Source: a virus. From it: 20,320 nt of DNA. A program made the translations under genes and the position numbers. Of this stretch, positions 12,279 to 19,986 are shown in pieces. Numbering within the stretch: position 1 is the stretch's first letter; the number at the start of each line of letters is the position of its first letter. The stretch covers positions 1 to 20,320 of IMG/VR virus record IMGVR_UViG_3300027801_001189. One strand, given 5' to 3'. Under the pieces are notes generated by a model. It had not been told where the DNA came from. It made no database searches and saw only the letters and a program-made list of their open reading frames with translations.

Positions 12279-12451
12279 TGGGTATAACTGAAACTATCAT
12301 CGGAAAATTATTAGACAGACTAAACGTAGAACAAAAAGATATAGACAAGGCAACTGAAATACTAGACATGATATCTTTTACCAAAGAGAACGGGGAAGAC
12401 GTTATCATCATAGAGGTAGGAGACAACGTACAAATTAAAATTAAAAAGTAA
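12278..12451 (+). CDS. Small unknown protein closing the envelope cassette
   Basis: The 57-residue product has an acidic helical first half (TIIGKLLDRLNVEQKDIDKATEILDMI) and a strand-forming second half ending VGDNVQIKIKK. The ATG at 12278 overlaps the previous TAA by one base (TAATG), which implies reinitiation; an in-frame TTG at 12260 would lie deeper inside the previous gene and is less likely. A terminator follows six bases after the stop, so this is the last gene of its unit. Its function is unknown. Confidence 0.6.
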   Translation: MGITETIIGKLLDRLNVEQKDIDKATEILDMISFTKENGEDVIIIEVGDNVQIKIKK

Positions 12452-12456
12452 TTAAT

Positions 12457-12486
12457 ACCCCGCTTTAGCTTTATTGCGGGGTTTTT
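12457..12486 (+). terminator. Rho-independent terminator before the nrdA promoter
   Basis: ACCCCGC (12457-12463) pairs perfectly with GCGGGGT (12476-12482), with a 12-base loop and a five-T run to 12486. It separates the envelope-type cassette from the ribonucleotide reductase unit, whose promoter starts 13 bases further on. Confidence 0.88.
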
Positions 12487-12498
12487 CTATCTGCACAC

Positions 12499-12526
12499 TT
12501 GACAAACAACTTTGATACCGTATAAT
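12499..12526 (+). promoter_or_regulatory. Sigma70 promoter for the nrdA unit (TTGACA-N16-TATAAT)
   Basis: TTGACA at 12499-12504 and TATAAT at 12521-12526 lie 16 bases apart, both boxes matching the consensus. The promoter at 4989 shares the sequence TTGACAAAC at its -35 end. Transcription would start near 12533 and cover nrdA, nrdB, mazG, phoH and the following genes. Confidence 0.88.
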
Positions 12527-12569
12527 TAATGGTGTCATCACGATTAACAAAACAAGGACATTATGTTAA

Positions 12570-14795
12570 ATGCAAGTTACTAAAAGAAGCGGCGATAAAG
12601 AAGGCTTTTCTGTAGAAAAAATACACAAGGTAGTTGAATGGGCGACCAAAGATATCAATGGGGTTTCTTTTTCTGATATAGAAATGAACGCGAACCTCTC
12701 TCTATACGATGGGATTAGTAGTTCAGAAATTCATCAGATACTAATTAAGTCTGCCAACGATTTAATATCACAATCTAGCCCCAACTACCAATACGTTGCG
12801 GCCAGACTATTAAATATGCAACTGAGAAAGCAAGTCTGGGGCTATGGAGAACCTACTGACTTCCTCGTCTTTCTTCAAAGAAACGTAGACAACGGCATCT
12901 ACGATCCACAGATGCTAGATAAATGGGAAAACTCAGAGGTAGATGCTCTTGGTAAATATATAAACCATAACAGGGACGACCAATTCACTTATGCTGGATT
13001 ACAGCAACTGATTGACAAGTACTTGGTGAAGAATAGAAGCAGTGGTTCTATTTACGAGACACCTCAGTTTGCTTACATGTCTATTGCCATGTGTTTATTT
13101 GACACTGTACAAGATGTAAAGAAAGCCTATGATTGTTATTCAACATTTAAAATTAATCTTCCTACCCCAATTATGGCGGGCGTTAGAACTAACATACGGC
13201 AGTTTGCTTCTTGTGTTCTTGTTGACGTTGACGATAACTTGGATGCTATTTTTAGTAGTGTACACGCCGTTGGAAAATATACCGCAAGGCGGGCGGGCAT
13301 CGGACTCAACATTGGAAGAATGAGACCAATAAATTCACCCATCAGAGGCGGTGAGGTCATCCACACAGGGGTAATTCCTTATCTAAAGAACTTTGAATCT
13401 GCTGTAAAATCAACGTCGCAGAACGGTCTTCGTGGAGGCTCTGCCACAGTTCATGTACCATTTTGGCATTATGAGATTGAAGACATAATGGTGCTTAAGA
13501 ATAACGCAGGGACCGACGACAACAGAGTACGCAAGCTAGACTACAGCGTCCAGTTTTGCAAGCTATTCTACGACCGCCTGATTGCCAATGAAGAGATTAC
13601 ACTATTCAGTCCGCACGAGGCTAAAGGTCTGTACGAGGCGTTTGGAGATAACGACAAGTTTGAGAAGCTTTATCTCAAATATGAAAAGACCAGATCCCTA
13701 AAGTTTAAACGTAAGATTCCCGCACGAAAGTTAGCCGAGATCTTTGCTCGCGAGAGACTAGAGACAGGACGTATCTACAGCATGAACATTGACTCAGCTA
13801 ATGCACACGGGTCGTGGTCTGTCCCTGTTTATATGAGTAATCTATGTCAAGAAATTATCCACCCAACTAAGCCGATTAACTCAATAGATGATCCAGATGG
13901 AGAGATAGGAATTTGCATTCTGTCTGCATTAAACCTCTTGGAGCTAGGAAACGAGAAAGATGTAGAAGATGCGTGTCGAATGGCGGTCAGAACTTTAGAA
14001 TCCGTCATCGACTATCAAGACTACCCAGTCTTAGCTGGTGAAAACTTTACTAAAAATAGACGCTCTTTAGGTGTTGGTATTACAAACCTTGCTGGATTCT
14101 TGGCAAAAAATAAGCTTAAGTATGACGATCCCGCCGCCCTAGAATTAGTACACGAGACCATGGAGCAAATCCAATGGAATCTAATTAATGCAAGCTGCGA
14201 ACTTGCTGAAGAGAAGGGTGCTTGTAAGAAGTTTGCAGACACAAAATACGCAGAAGGTTTACTACCAATTGATTGGTATAAAAAGTCTGTTGACAAATTA
14301 ATTAAACCTACATATAATATGGACTGGGAGGGGCTAAGAGAAAGGGTTAAAAAACATGGCCTTCGTCACTCAACCCTGTCCGCAATAATGCCATGTGAAT
14401 CTTCTAGTGTAATCCAGAACAGCACGAACGGGATAGAACCTATTAGGAGTCTACTTATTCACAAGAAGGCAAAGAATGGAATCTTGAAACAATTAGCACC
14501 AAACTATAAAACTAGGAAAAATTACTACAGTTTAGCTTGGGAGATGACCGATAATAATGCTATCATGAATATAGCCGCCGTCATTCAAAAGTTCGTAGAC
14601 ATGAGCATGAGTACAAATCTGTATTATAACTACGCTCACTACGAAGATGGTAATATACCGTTAAGTGTTTTAATTAAAGATCAAATATACGGATATAAAT
14701 ATGGCCTTAAGAATTTTTATTATGCCAACACGCCAGACGGAGACGGTGAAACCGAAAAAGATATGGGTTGCGAATCAGGAGCATGTGCGATATGA
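12570..14795 (+). CDS. nrdA: Class Ia ribonucleoside-diphosphate reductase, alpha subunit
   Basis: The 741-residue protein follows E. coli NrdA along its whole length. It reduces ribonucleoside diphosphates to deoxy forms in the cytoplasm, together with NrdB. Key residues are present: Cys215 (ASCVLV), Asn424, Cys426 and Glu428 (NLCQE), Cys449 (GICILSALN), the Tyr717-Tyr718 pair of the radical path, and the C-terminal redox pair Cys734/Cys739 in CESGACAI. The N-terminal VTKRSGDKEGFSVEKIHKVVEW is the allosteric ATP-cone region. No intron or insertion interrupts it. The ATG at 12570 is chosen from the match with NrdA; a six-codon frame starts at 12563 ahead of it behind AAGGA (12554-12558). It overlaps nrdB as ATGA. 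Confidence 0.96.
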   Translation: MQVTKRSGDKEGFSVEKIHKVVEWATKDINGVSFSDIEMNANLSLYDGISSSEIHQILIKSANDLISQSSPNYQYVAARLLNMQLRKQVWGYGEPTDFLVFLQRNVDNGIYDPQMLDKWENSEVDALGKYINHNRDDQFTYAGLQQLIDKYLVKNRSSGSIYETPQFAYMSIAMCLFDTVQDVKKAYDCYSTFKINLPTPIMAGVRTNIRQFASCVLVDVDDNLDAIFSSVHAVGKYTARRAGIGLNIGRMRPINSPIRGGEVIHTGVIPYLKNFESAVKSTSQNGLRGGSATVHVPFWHYEIEDIMVLKNNAGTDDNRVRKLDYSVQFCKLFYDRLIANEEITLFSPHEAKGLYEAFGDNDKFEKLYLKYEKTRSLKFKRKIPARKLAEIFARERLETGRIYSMNIDSANAHGSWSVPVYMSNLCQEIIHPTKPINSIDDPDGEIGICILSALNLLELGNEKDVEDACRMAVRTLESVIDYQDYPVLAGENFTKNRRSLGVGITNLAGFLAKNKLKYDDPAALELVHETMEQIQWNLINASCELAEEKGACKKFADTKYAEGLLPIDWYKKSVDKLIKPTYNMDWEGLRERVKKHGLRHSTLSAIMPCESSSVIQNSTNGIEPIRSLLIHKKAKNGILKQLAPNYKTRKNYYSLAWEMTDNNAIMNIAAVIQKFVDMSMSTNLYYNYAHYEDGNIPLSVLIKDQIYGYKYGLKNFYYANTPDGDGETEKDMGCESGACAI

Positions 14796-15865
14796 AAACT
14801 ATCTTTAATACAAAGAACGTAGACCCAATGACACAGCCACTGTTTTTGGGCAAGGACTTAGGAGTTCAGCGTTATGACGTTCTCAAGTATCCTGTCTTTA
14901 AGGATCTTGATAGCAAGCAGATGATGAACTTCTGGAGGCCAGAAGAGATTGAGTTGAAGAAAGATCGTGGCGACTTTAAGGAAATGTCGGATAACGAGAA
15001 GTTTATCTTTACGTCAAACTTGAAGTACCAAACCATGCTCGACAGTGTAATTTGTCGTGGTGTACCAACCTTGCTAGAGTTCGTTACAAACACAGAGCTA
15101 GAAGCCTGTCTTATGACGTGGCAGTTCTTTGAAAAGATTCATAGCCAATCATACTCATATATCATTCAAAACGTCTATGCGGACAGCTCAGAGGTTTTTG
15201 AGGGCATATACGAAGACAAAGAGATTATGAAACGTGCGAACGGTGCAATTAGCGATTACAACAACTTGATGGGCATGGCCTGTGACAAGAATAAACCAGC
15301 AGATTTGAAGAAGCAGATTTATATGACAGTCATGAGTATAAACATTTTAGAAGCTGTTAGATTTTATGTTTCTTTTATATGCTCTTTTGCCTTCGCGGAG
15401 AACAAAAAGATGGCGGGCAATGCAGACATCATAAAGCTAATCAAGAGAGACGAGGCGTTGCACCTTACAAACACTAGAGAGATACTTAAAATCTTACAAA
15501 GAGAAGAAAGCGAAGGATTTGTAAAGATAGCAAAGCAGTGCGAAGAAGACGCAATCAAGATGTTTGAAAGTGCGGCTAAAGAAGAAAAGGAATGGGCTTC
15601 ATACCTATTTAAAGATGGCTCGATCATCGGACTGAATGAAATTGTACTACATCAGTACATTGATTGGCTTTGTATGTCAAGAAGAAAAATGATTGGTTTA
15701 CCGTATGAGAACGTGGGAAAGAACCCCATCGCTGGCTGGACTCAAGCATGGATGCAAAGCGAAAGTGTTCAGGTTGCACCACAAGAACACGAAATAACAT
15801 CATACAAAATTGGTGCCAGTAAAAACGACTTAGAAGACATGGATTTCGGAGATATGAAGCTATGA
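14792..15865 (+). CDS. nrdB: Class Ia ribonucleoside-diphosphate reductase, beta subunit
   Basis: The 357-residue protein carries the di-iron centre and tyrosyl radical that NrdA needs. The core FEKIHSQSY supplies Glu114, His117 and radical Tyr121, in the positions of E. coli Glu115, His118 and Tyr122. LKYQTMLDS gives the Asp ligand, NILEAVRFYVSF the next Glu, and RDEALHLTNT the last Glu/His pair. The C-terminal NVQVAPQE-like segment (SVQVAPQEHEITSYKIG) and acidic tail match the region that docks into NrdA. The ATG at 14792 overlaps the nrdA stop by four bases; an upstream in-frame TTG at 14768 lies inside nrdA and is rejected. The presence of the tyrosine marks the normal Ia mechanism. Confidence 0.96.
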   Translation: MKTIFNTKNVDPMTQPLFLGKDLGVQRYDVLKYPVFKDLDSKQMMNFWRPEEIELKKDRGDFKEMSDNEKFIFTSNLKYQTMLDSVICRGVPTLLEFVTNTELEACLMTWQFFEKIHSQSYSYIIQNVYADSSEVFEGIYEDKEIMKRANGAISDYNNLMGMACDKNKPADLKKQIYMTVMSINILEAVRFYVSFICSFAFAENKKMAGNADIIKLIKRDEALHLTNTREILKILQREESEGFVKIAKQCEEDAIKMFESAAKEEKEWASYLFKDGSIIGLNEIVLHQYIDWLCMSRRKMIGLPYENVGKNPIAGWTQAWMQSESVQVAPQEHEITSYKIGASKNDLEDMDFGDMKL

Positions 15866-16320
15866 CAGATAAAGAAAATTATTCACATCCTGACCAACAA
15901 GCTAGAATAAACATGCTTAATTCTTATAGTGTCGATACGGTTCACGGCTTACAGCAGGACGTATATTTCAACAGTTACCCAGAGGAAATTAAATTAGAAG
16001 AAAAACTTGAGTTTGACACCTTGGTAAACAAAGTTATTAACTGGCACCAAGATAGAAACTTGATAGACGGCAGTTCCGACAAAGACCAAGCACTTAAGCT
16101 TCTGCAAGAACTTGGAGAGCTTTCGGACAGCATTTGCAAGGGTGGAGACATCAAAGATGACATTGGAGACATGTTGGTTGTAATGTTAAACATAACGACT
16201 AGGAACAAAGTATCGCTCTCACAATGTCTAGCAAAGGCTTGGGAGGATATTAAAGATAGAAAAGGGAAAATGATAGACGGTATCTTCGTGAAAGAAGAGG
16301 ACTTGAATAACAAAAACTAA
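15862..16320 (+). CDS. MazG-like nucleoside triphosphate pyrophosphohydrolase
   Basis: The 152-residue protein has an N-terminal extension of about 55 residues and a MazG-like domain at about 57-145. The motif Glu83-x-x-Glu86 (LLQELGELSDS) and the Asp-rich KDDIGDMLVV (Asp100, Asp103) bind magnesium; the usual ExxD is changed to DxxD. The end, CLAKAWEDIKDRKGKMIDGIFVKEED, is characteristic of phage MazG proteins. MazG enzymes hydrolyse NTPs or dNTPs to monophosphates; in phages they are thought to adjust nucleotide pools or the host starvation response. It overlaps nrdB by four bases (ATGA), which supports a role in the same nucleotide pathway. Confidence 0.85.
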   Translation: MTDKENYSHPDQQARINMLNSYSVDTVHGLQQDVYFNSYPEEIKLEEKLEFDTLVNKVINWHQDRNLIDGSSDKDQALKLLQELGELSDSICKGGDIKDDIGDMLVVMLNITTRNKVSLSQCLAKAWEDIKDRKGKMIDGIFVKEEDLNNKN

Positions 16321-16343
16321 GCTTAATATAAGGTATCCCATAC

Positions 16344-17015
16344 ATGCCAAATAGAAGATCTAGATCCAAGAGAGACAACAAGCAAGCACAAAAATTAGTA
16401 CCCCTAGAAGCACAAACCATAAACCAAAAAGAATATATAAGATCAATAGTAGAGAACGACGTAGTATTTTGTTCAGGGCCGTCCGGTTCCGGCAAGTCTT
16501 TTATAGCCGCTGGTATGGCGGCACACCATTTACATAGAGGAGAAATCGAACAGGTAATAGTCACAAGACCCTTAGTTTGTACCGGTAAAGAGATAGGATC
16601 GCTACCGGGAGAGCTGGGTGAAAAAATAGCTCCTTATCTATTACCAATGAAGGAAAATCTAAAGTTTTTTCTTGGACAATCCTTCTACGGATACTATGAT
16701 AATGATGGTGCAATTCAGTACAAACCTTTAGAGGTGATGCGTGGCTCTACTTTTCATAACACTTATATGATTTTGGACGAAGCACAAAACTGTACAGTGG
16801 ATCAAATAAAAATGTTTATCACTAGAATGGGCAAAAACTCTAAGGTTTTAATTAACGGCGATGTTAAACAAGACGACCTAAGAGGAAGAAGCGGTCTAGA
16901 CTTTTGTATAGAGAAACTGAACGGAGTTGAAGGGGTGGGCATCTCAAGACTCACCTATGACGACATACAAAGAAACGGAATATTAGGAAGAATCCTTAAC
17001 GCATTGGAGAACTAA
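16344..17015 (+). CDS. phoH: PhoH-like P-loop ATPase
   Basis: The 223-residue protein is a PhoH-family ATPase. After a basic N-terminal segment it has the Walker A motif GPSGSGKS (45-52), the family block VTRPLVCTGKEIGSLPGE (73-90) and Walker B MILDEAQN with Asp145-Glu146. NGDVKQDDLR and GISRLTYDDIQRN complete the pattern. PhoH proteins are ATP-binding, possibly RNA-handling proteins; in marine phages they are common but their role is debated. It starts 23 bases after mazG with AAGG (16330-16333) ten bases upstream, and the next gene follows without a gap. No domain is missing. Confidence 0.93.
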   Translation: MPNRRSRSKRDNKQAQKLVPLEAQTINQKEYIRSIVENDVVFCSGPSGSGKSFIAAGMAAHHLHRGEIEQVIVTRPLVCTGKEIGSLPGELGEKIAPYLLPMKENLKFFLGQSFYGYYDNDGAIQYKPLEVMRGSTFHNTYMILDEAQNCTVDQIKMFITRMGKNSKVLINGDVKQDDLRGRSGLDFCIEKLNGVEGVGISRLTYDDIQRNGILGRILNALEN

Positions 17016-17372
17016 ATGCCACTATACGACTATGAGTGCGAAGGCTGCTCACACAAGATGGAGGATGTTAAGCAGTCATTTAACGATGAACCGCTGTCCA
17101 TATGTCCACAGTGCGACGAGGAAAAACTTTTTAGAGTTGTAACGGGTGGAATACACGTTTCGGTCAAAGGTACGAGTACAATAGGACAACTAGAAGACAG
17201 GAACACCAAGAACAACAAATCTATCATCCAAGAAAATCAACACAGAGCCTCTGAGAATAAATCTACTAAAGATAAAAGTTGGATGAGCAATCACAGAAAC
17301 GCCAGTAACAAAGAGGTACAGAAAATGACGAAAGAACAAAAAGCTAGATATATAATGGAAGGTAAAAAATAG
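17016..17372 (+). CDS. FmdB-like zinc-ribbon protein
   Basis: The first ~50 residues match the FmdB-type zinc ribbon: MPLYDYECEGCSHKMEDV with Cys8 and Cys11, then ICPQC with Cys30 and Cys33, followed by LFRVVTGG. The remaining ~65 residues are hydrophilic, rich in Lys, Asn, Ser and Glu, and probably disordered until a short basic helix at the end. The family is often described as putative regulatory protein, without a firm role. It begins on the base directly after the phoH stop. It may bind nucleic acid or RNA polymerase, as other phage zinc ribbons do, but nothing here decides it. Confidence 0.78.
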   Translation: MPLYDYECEGCSHKMEDVKQSFNDEPLSICPQCDEEKLFRVVTGGIHVSVKGTSTIGQLEDRNTKNNKSIIQENQHRASENKSTKDKSWMSNHRNASNKEVQKMTKEQKARYIMEGKK

Positions 17373-17702
17373 ATGTCTCTACATAAAATAAAAAACTCTA
17401 TTCCAGATAAGCACAAGGAAGAGGTGCTTTTTGATAGAAATGGTAACATAATGGACGCACCCCAATCCAAAGATACTTACGGTAAAATAATTTGCGTTAA
17501 CAAGCAAGAGAAAATGTATCTAGTAAAGGTTTTACAAAGTAATCTTTACGACCCAATGGGAACGTACTCAAATAGAAAAAGATACTTGGAGTCTAATTTT
17601 AAAAAAGCCTCCAAAAACACGTTTGATTTCTATATGATGTATCTAAAAACAAATAATTCTATTTATCTAACAAAAGCTCAGAGAGGATTTTTAAATGACT
17701 AA
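17373..17702 (+). CDS. Unknown basic 109-residue protein
   Basis: I do not recognise this gene. The product is basic and contains a strand-rich centre (YGKIICVNKQEKMYLVKVLQ) and a C-terminal helical half with several tyrosines (FDFYMMYLKTNNSIYLTKAQRGFL). GGAAGG at 17357-17362 is ten bases before the ATG. The gene starts on the base after the FmdB-like stop and overlaps the following gene by eight bases, so it is part of the continuous unit from nrdA on. No metal, nucleotide or membrane motif is visible. Confidence 0.68.
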   Translation: MSLHKIKNSIPDKHKEEVLFDRNGNIMDAPQSKDTYGKIICVNKQEKMYLVKVLQSNLYDPMGTYSNRKRYLESNFKKASKNTFDFYMMYLKTNNSIYLTKAQRGFLND

Positions 17703-18042
17703 GACAGGACCGCTAAGTAAAGCAGAGAAATTTTACATTGAAAGTAAATACTCAGAAGATATGGACGTAGAACAGTTATGCAAAGAGTTGGACAGGGCAA
17801 AGAAATCTGTGCAAAACTTTATAACAAAAAACGACATCTCTAAAAACAAACAAGAGCCTGAAGAGCCTGAAGAACCTAAGAAGAAAGACACTTTGCTTTC
17901 GCAACAGTTTGCAAATAACAATAAGGGATCTATTGTAATGACGCCAAACGCATCTGTTATGGCTGACGACATGAGACCAACGTTTAATCAAAATAAATCT
18001 CAAAGAAGAAAATGCGTAACGAAGATTAAAAATGAACAATGA
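17695..18042 (+). CDS. Small protein with helix-turn-helix-like N-terminus and acidic repeat linker
   Basis: The 115-residue product starts LSKAEKFYIESKYSEDMDVEQLCKELDRAKKSVQNFI, a helical stretch compatible with a helix-turn-helix that binds DNA. An acidic repeat linker (EPEEPEEPKKK, about residues 53-63) follows. The tail contains GSIVMTPNASVMADDMRP and ends basic. The 'VMTxxAS..aDD' phrase is reminiscent of tails in other phage hypothetical proteins, but I cannot name a family. The start uses the same ATGACTAA overlap as the gene at 1699. A regulatory or DNA-packaging accessory role would be a guess. Confidence 0.66.
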   Translation: MTKTGPLSKAEKFYIESKYSEDMDVEQLCKELDRAKKSVQNFITKNDISKNKQEPEEPEEPKKKDTLLSQQFANNNKGSIVMTPNASVMADDMRPTFNQNKSQRRKCVTKIKNEQ

Positions 18043-18463
18043 AAAATTCTTAGAAAAGTACAGAGAAGACAAGACTTCCGTTTGGACAAAGCTAACTCTT
18101 AGCGACGGAACCGACGTTTTCTTTAATGACTACAAGATATGGCGTAGCCTAAAAAAGCACTGCCAAGAAAAATCTTTATTTGTAGAAGATTTTCGCCTTC
18201 AATTTAGGTCACACGAAATTAAGATAGATGTTACAGATATTGATGGATTATATTTCATCAGATCTGTTCTCGGTCAAATGGGAGGTGACACTAAAAATTA
18301 TTATACAGTCGGAACAATTAAGTCGGGAGTTGTCCAGAAAAAGATGTGGCTAATACCCGAACTTATAGAAGAAAAAAGCTATGAAGACGACATTGAATCT
18401 TGCTTTGAAGAAGGAATTATTTACGATGGACGAGAGAAAAAGAAAGAGGACGGACAAGAGTAA
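18032..18463 (+). CDS. Unknown 143-residue protein
   Basis: I do not recognise this gene. The product looks like a mixed alpha/beta domain: KTSVWTKLTLSDGTDVFFNDY near the start, DFRLQFRSHEIKIDVTDIDGLYFIRSVLGQM in the middle, and YYTVGTIKSGVVQKKMWLIPELI before an acidic end. It overlaps the previous gene by eleven bases. The C-terminal 38 bases overlap the next gene if that gene starts at 18426. The protein lacks known motifs. Its place just ahead of the recombinase suggests DNA metabolism, which is only an inference from context. Confidence 0.66.
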   Translation: MNNEKFLEKYREDKTSVWTKLTLSDGTDVFFNDYKIWRSLKKHCQEKSLFVEDFRLQFRSHEIKIDVTDIDGLYFIRSVLGQMGGDTKNYYTVGTIKSGVVQKKMWLIPELIEEKSYEDDIESCFEEGIIYDGREKKKEDGQE

Positions 18464-18890
18464 ATATAAGCACGAGAGCACCGGTGAATATTGTACCTGT
18501 GGTGCTTACGTAGCAGAAATGATGTGTAAAAAGAACGCTGAAAATAAGAACCAAGGATCTCTTCCGTATAAGTTTTGGAGCAAAAAACCTTGGGACTGGA
18601 CTTTTAAAAGACAGCTAATTGCTGCAAACAAGATTCTTAAAGAGCATAGAATATCGGAAGAAGCCTTAGTGAAAGCGGTGCTGTCTAATGAATTTAAAAG
18701 GATATTTTCTCTAAATCACCCAAATGCTATTGGGATTATTCAGCGTTATCAGCTATTATTAGATAAGCAATCAAACCGAAGACAAGAGATAGAAGTAAAG
18801 AAAGAAGCCAAGCATCAGAAGAAAAAGTTTGGAAAGAAAAATATACTAAAGACATTAAGGAAACTGGAAAATGGCGAAGAAGAAATCTAA
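18426..18890 (+). CDS. Unknown basic protein upstream of the RecA-like gene
   Basis: From this start the product has 154 residues. The first part is very basic (MDERKRKRTDKSKYKHES) and then carries a Cys pattern YCTCGAYVAEMMC that may bind a metal. A central segment reads GSLPYKFWSKKPWDWTFKRQLIAANKILKEH, followed by a helical region with EFKRIFSLNHPNAIG and a lysine-rich tail. An in-frame ATG at 18381 would add 15 residues but deepen the overlap with the previous gene; AAGGA at 18411-18415 favours 18426. It overlaps the recombinase gene by 20 bases. Positive charge and location suggest DNA or recombinase interaction; no family is recognised. Confidence 0.68.
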   Translation: MDERKRKRTDKSKYKHESTGEYCTCGAYVAEMMCKKNAENKNQGSLPYKFWSKKPWDWTFKRQLIAANKILKEHRISEEALVKAVLSNEFKRIFSLNHPNAIGIIQRYQLLLDKQSNRRQEIEVKKEAKHQKKKFGKKNILKTLRKLENGEEEI

Positions 18891-19986
18891 AGTTGTTGAG
18901 TTTGATAATGACCCAGTCAGCAATCAAATCAATAAGAAGTATGGTGCTATAGTTCAATCTGGAAGTCAAGTTCTGGCAAATCTAGAAAACTTTAAAATAA
19001 TCGGTATCTCGCCAGCATTAGATATAGCACTGGGTGGAGGTCTTAGAGAGGGTAGCTGTGTCGTAATGACAGGAGATCCGAAAACAGGTAAAACGACCAC
19101 CGCACTTTACTTTGCAGCAAAAGCTCAGAGAGAAGGAAAGAACGTGATCTATTTTAATACCGAAGGTAGGCTCACAAAAGAGAACTTCAAAGGTATAAAA
19201 GATCTAGATGTAGACGCTATCAAAATTGTACAGGCTACAGATAAGGAACCTCTAGTCTCTGCTGAAAAATATCTAAACACTCTGGAAACCTACATCAAAA
19301 ACACCCCAGACTTGGTAGCAATAGTAGACTCCACATCTAGCATGGTTCCTCAAGACGAACTGGATGGAGAAATCAGAACCGGTGTAAGAAACGCTTTACC
19401 TAGACTCTTATCTATGTTCTTTAAGCGTATCAGCGGAGATGTTGGTAGAATGAAGGCTATATGTATCTTCATAACGCACAACATCGCAAATACTGGAGGG
19501 AGCAGGTTTGCACCCAAGAAAATGGCTGACTGCGGTAACATGCTACAGTACCAAGCAGGAACAAACATGGTGATAACTCATCGTGGCAAATGGGAAGTGC
19601 CAAAAGATTCAGGCAACCACGTTGGTCAAATCGCGAACTGGAAAGTTATGACATCCGCAGCAGGAGGCACACCTCTAAAAACCACTGAAAGCTGGATTAG
19701 ATACGGAATCGGAATCGACGAGTGCCAAGAAGTGGCACAAATAGCCAGCGAGTTTGCCATGATAGACAGAAGCGGAGCTTGGTACACAATCTCTTGTGCT
19801 ATAGAAAATAAAGAAGACCCAGTAATTAAGAACTGGTTGATAGAAAACGAGGTTGACACAGAAGACCAAGAAGCTATAACAAAAGCATTTAAGTTCCAAG
19901 GTATGGAAAATGTTACTAATTTCTTGGAGGCCAATAACGAAATAACTCAGTTTATCTATGAGCAGATAAGAGAAGTATTTATATGA
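18871..19986 (+). CDS. RecA/UvsX-like recombinase
   Basis: The 371-residue protein has the RecA fold core. Walker A is GDPKTGKT (residues 68-75), then YFNTEGRLTKENF follows as the catalytic-glutamate region, and Walker B is LVAIVDSTS with Asp153. Next comes SMVPQDELDGEIRTGVRNALPRLLS, which aligns with the loop L1 region, and a later FITHNIANTGGSRFAPKK region like loop L2. RecA-family proteins coat single-stranded DNA and catalyse strand exchange for repair and recombination-dependent replication; T4 UvsX is the phage counterpart. The protein lacks a large C-terminal extension. It overlaps both neighbours, the downstream one as ATGA, so it is translated with the endonuclease. Whether it is closer to UvsX or to bacterial RecA needs alignment. 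Confidence 0.88.
   Translation: MAKKKSKVVEFDNDPVSNQINKKYGAIVQSGSQVLANLENFKIIGISPALDIALGGGLREGSCVVMTGDPKTGKTTTALYFAAKAQREGKNVIYFNTEGRLTKENFKGIKDLDVDAIKIVQATDKEPLVSAEKYLNTLETYIKNTPDLVAIVDSTSSMVPQDELDGEIRTGVRNALPRLLSMFFKRISGDVGRMKAICIFITHNIANTGGSRFAPKKMADCGNMLQYQAGTNMVITHRGKWEVPKDSGNHVGQIANWKVMTSAAGGTPLKTTESWIRYGIGIDECQEVAQIASEFAMIDRSGAWYTISCAIENKEDPVIKNWLIENEVDTEDQEAITKAFKFQGMENVTNFLEANNEITQFIYEQIREVFI

Noticed and set aside
14768-14791. Upstream TTG start for nrdB
   Set aside because: It lies inside the coding end of nrdA and adds residues not found in NrdB; the ATGA overlap at 14792 is the usual arrangement.
16303-16329. Possible promoter TTGAAT-N15-TAATAT before phoH
   Set aside because: The spacer is short and both boxes have mismatches; phoH is probably read from the nrdA promoter.
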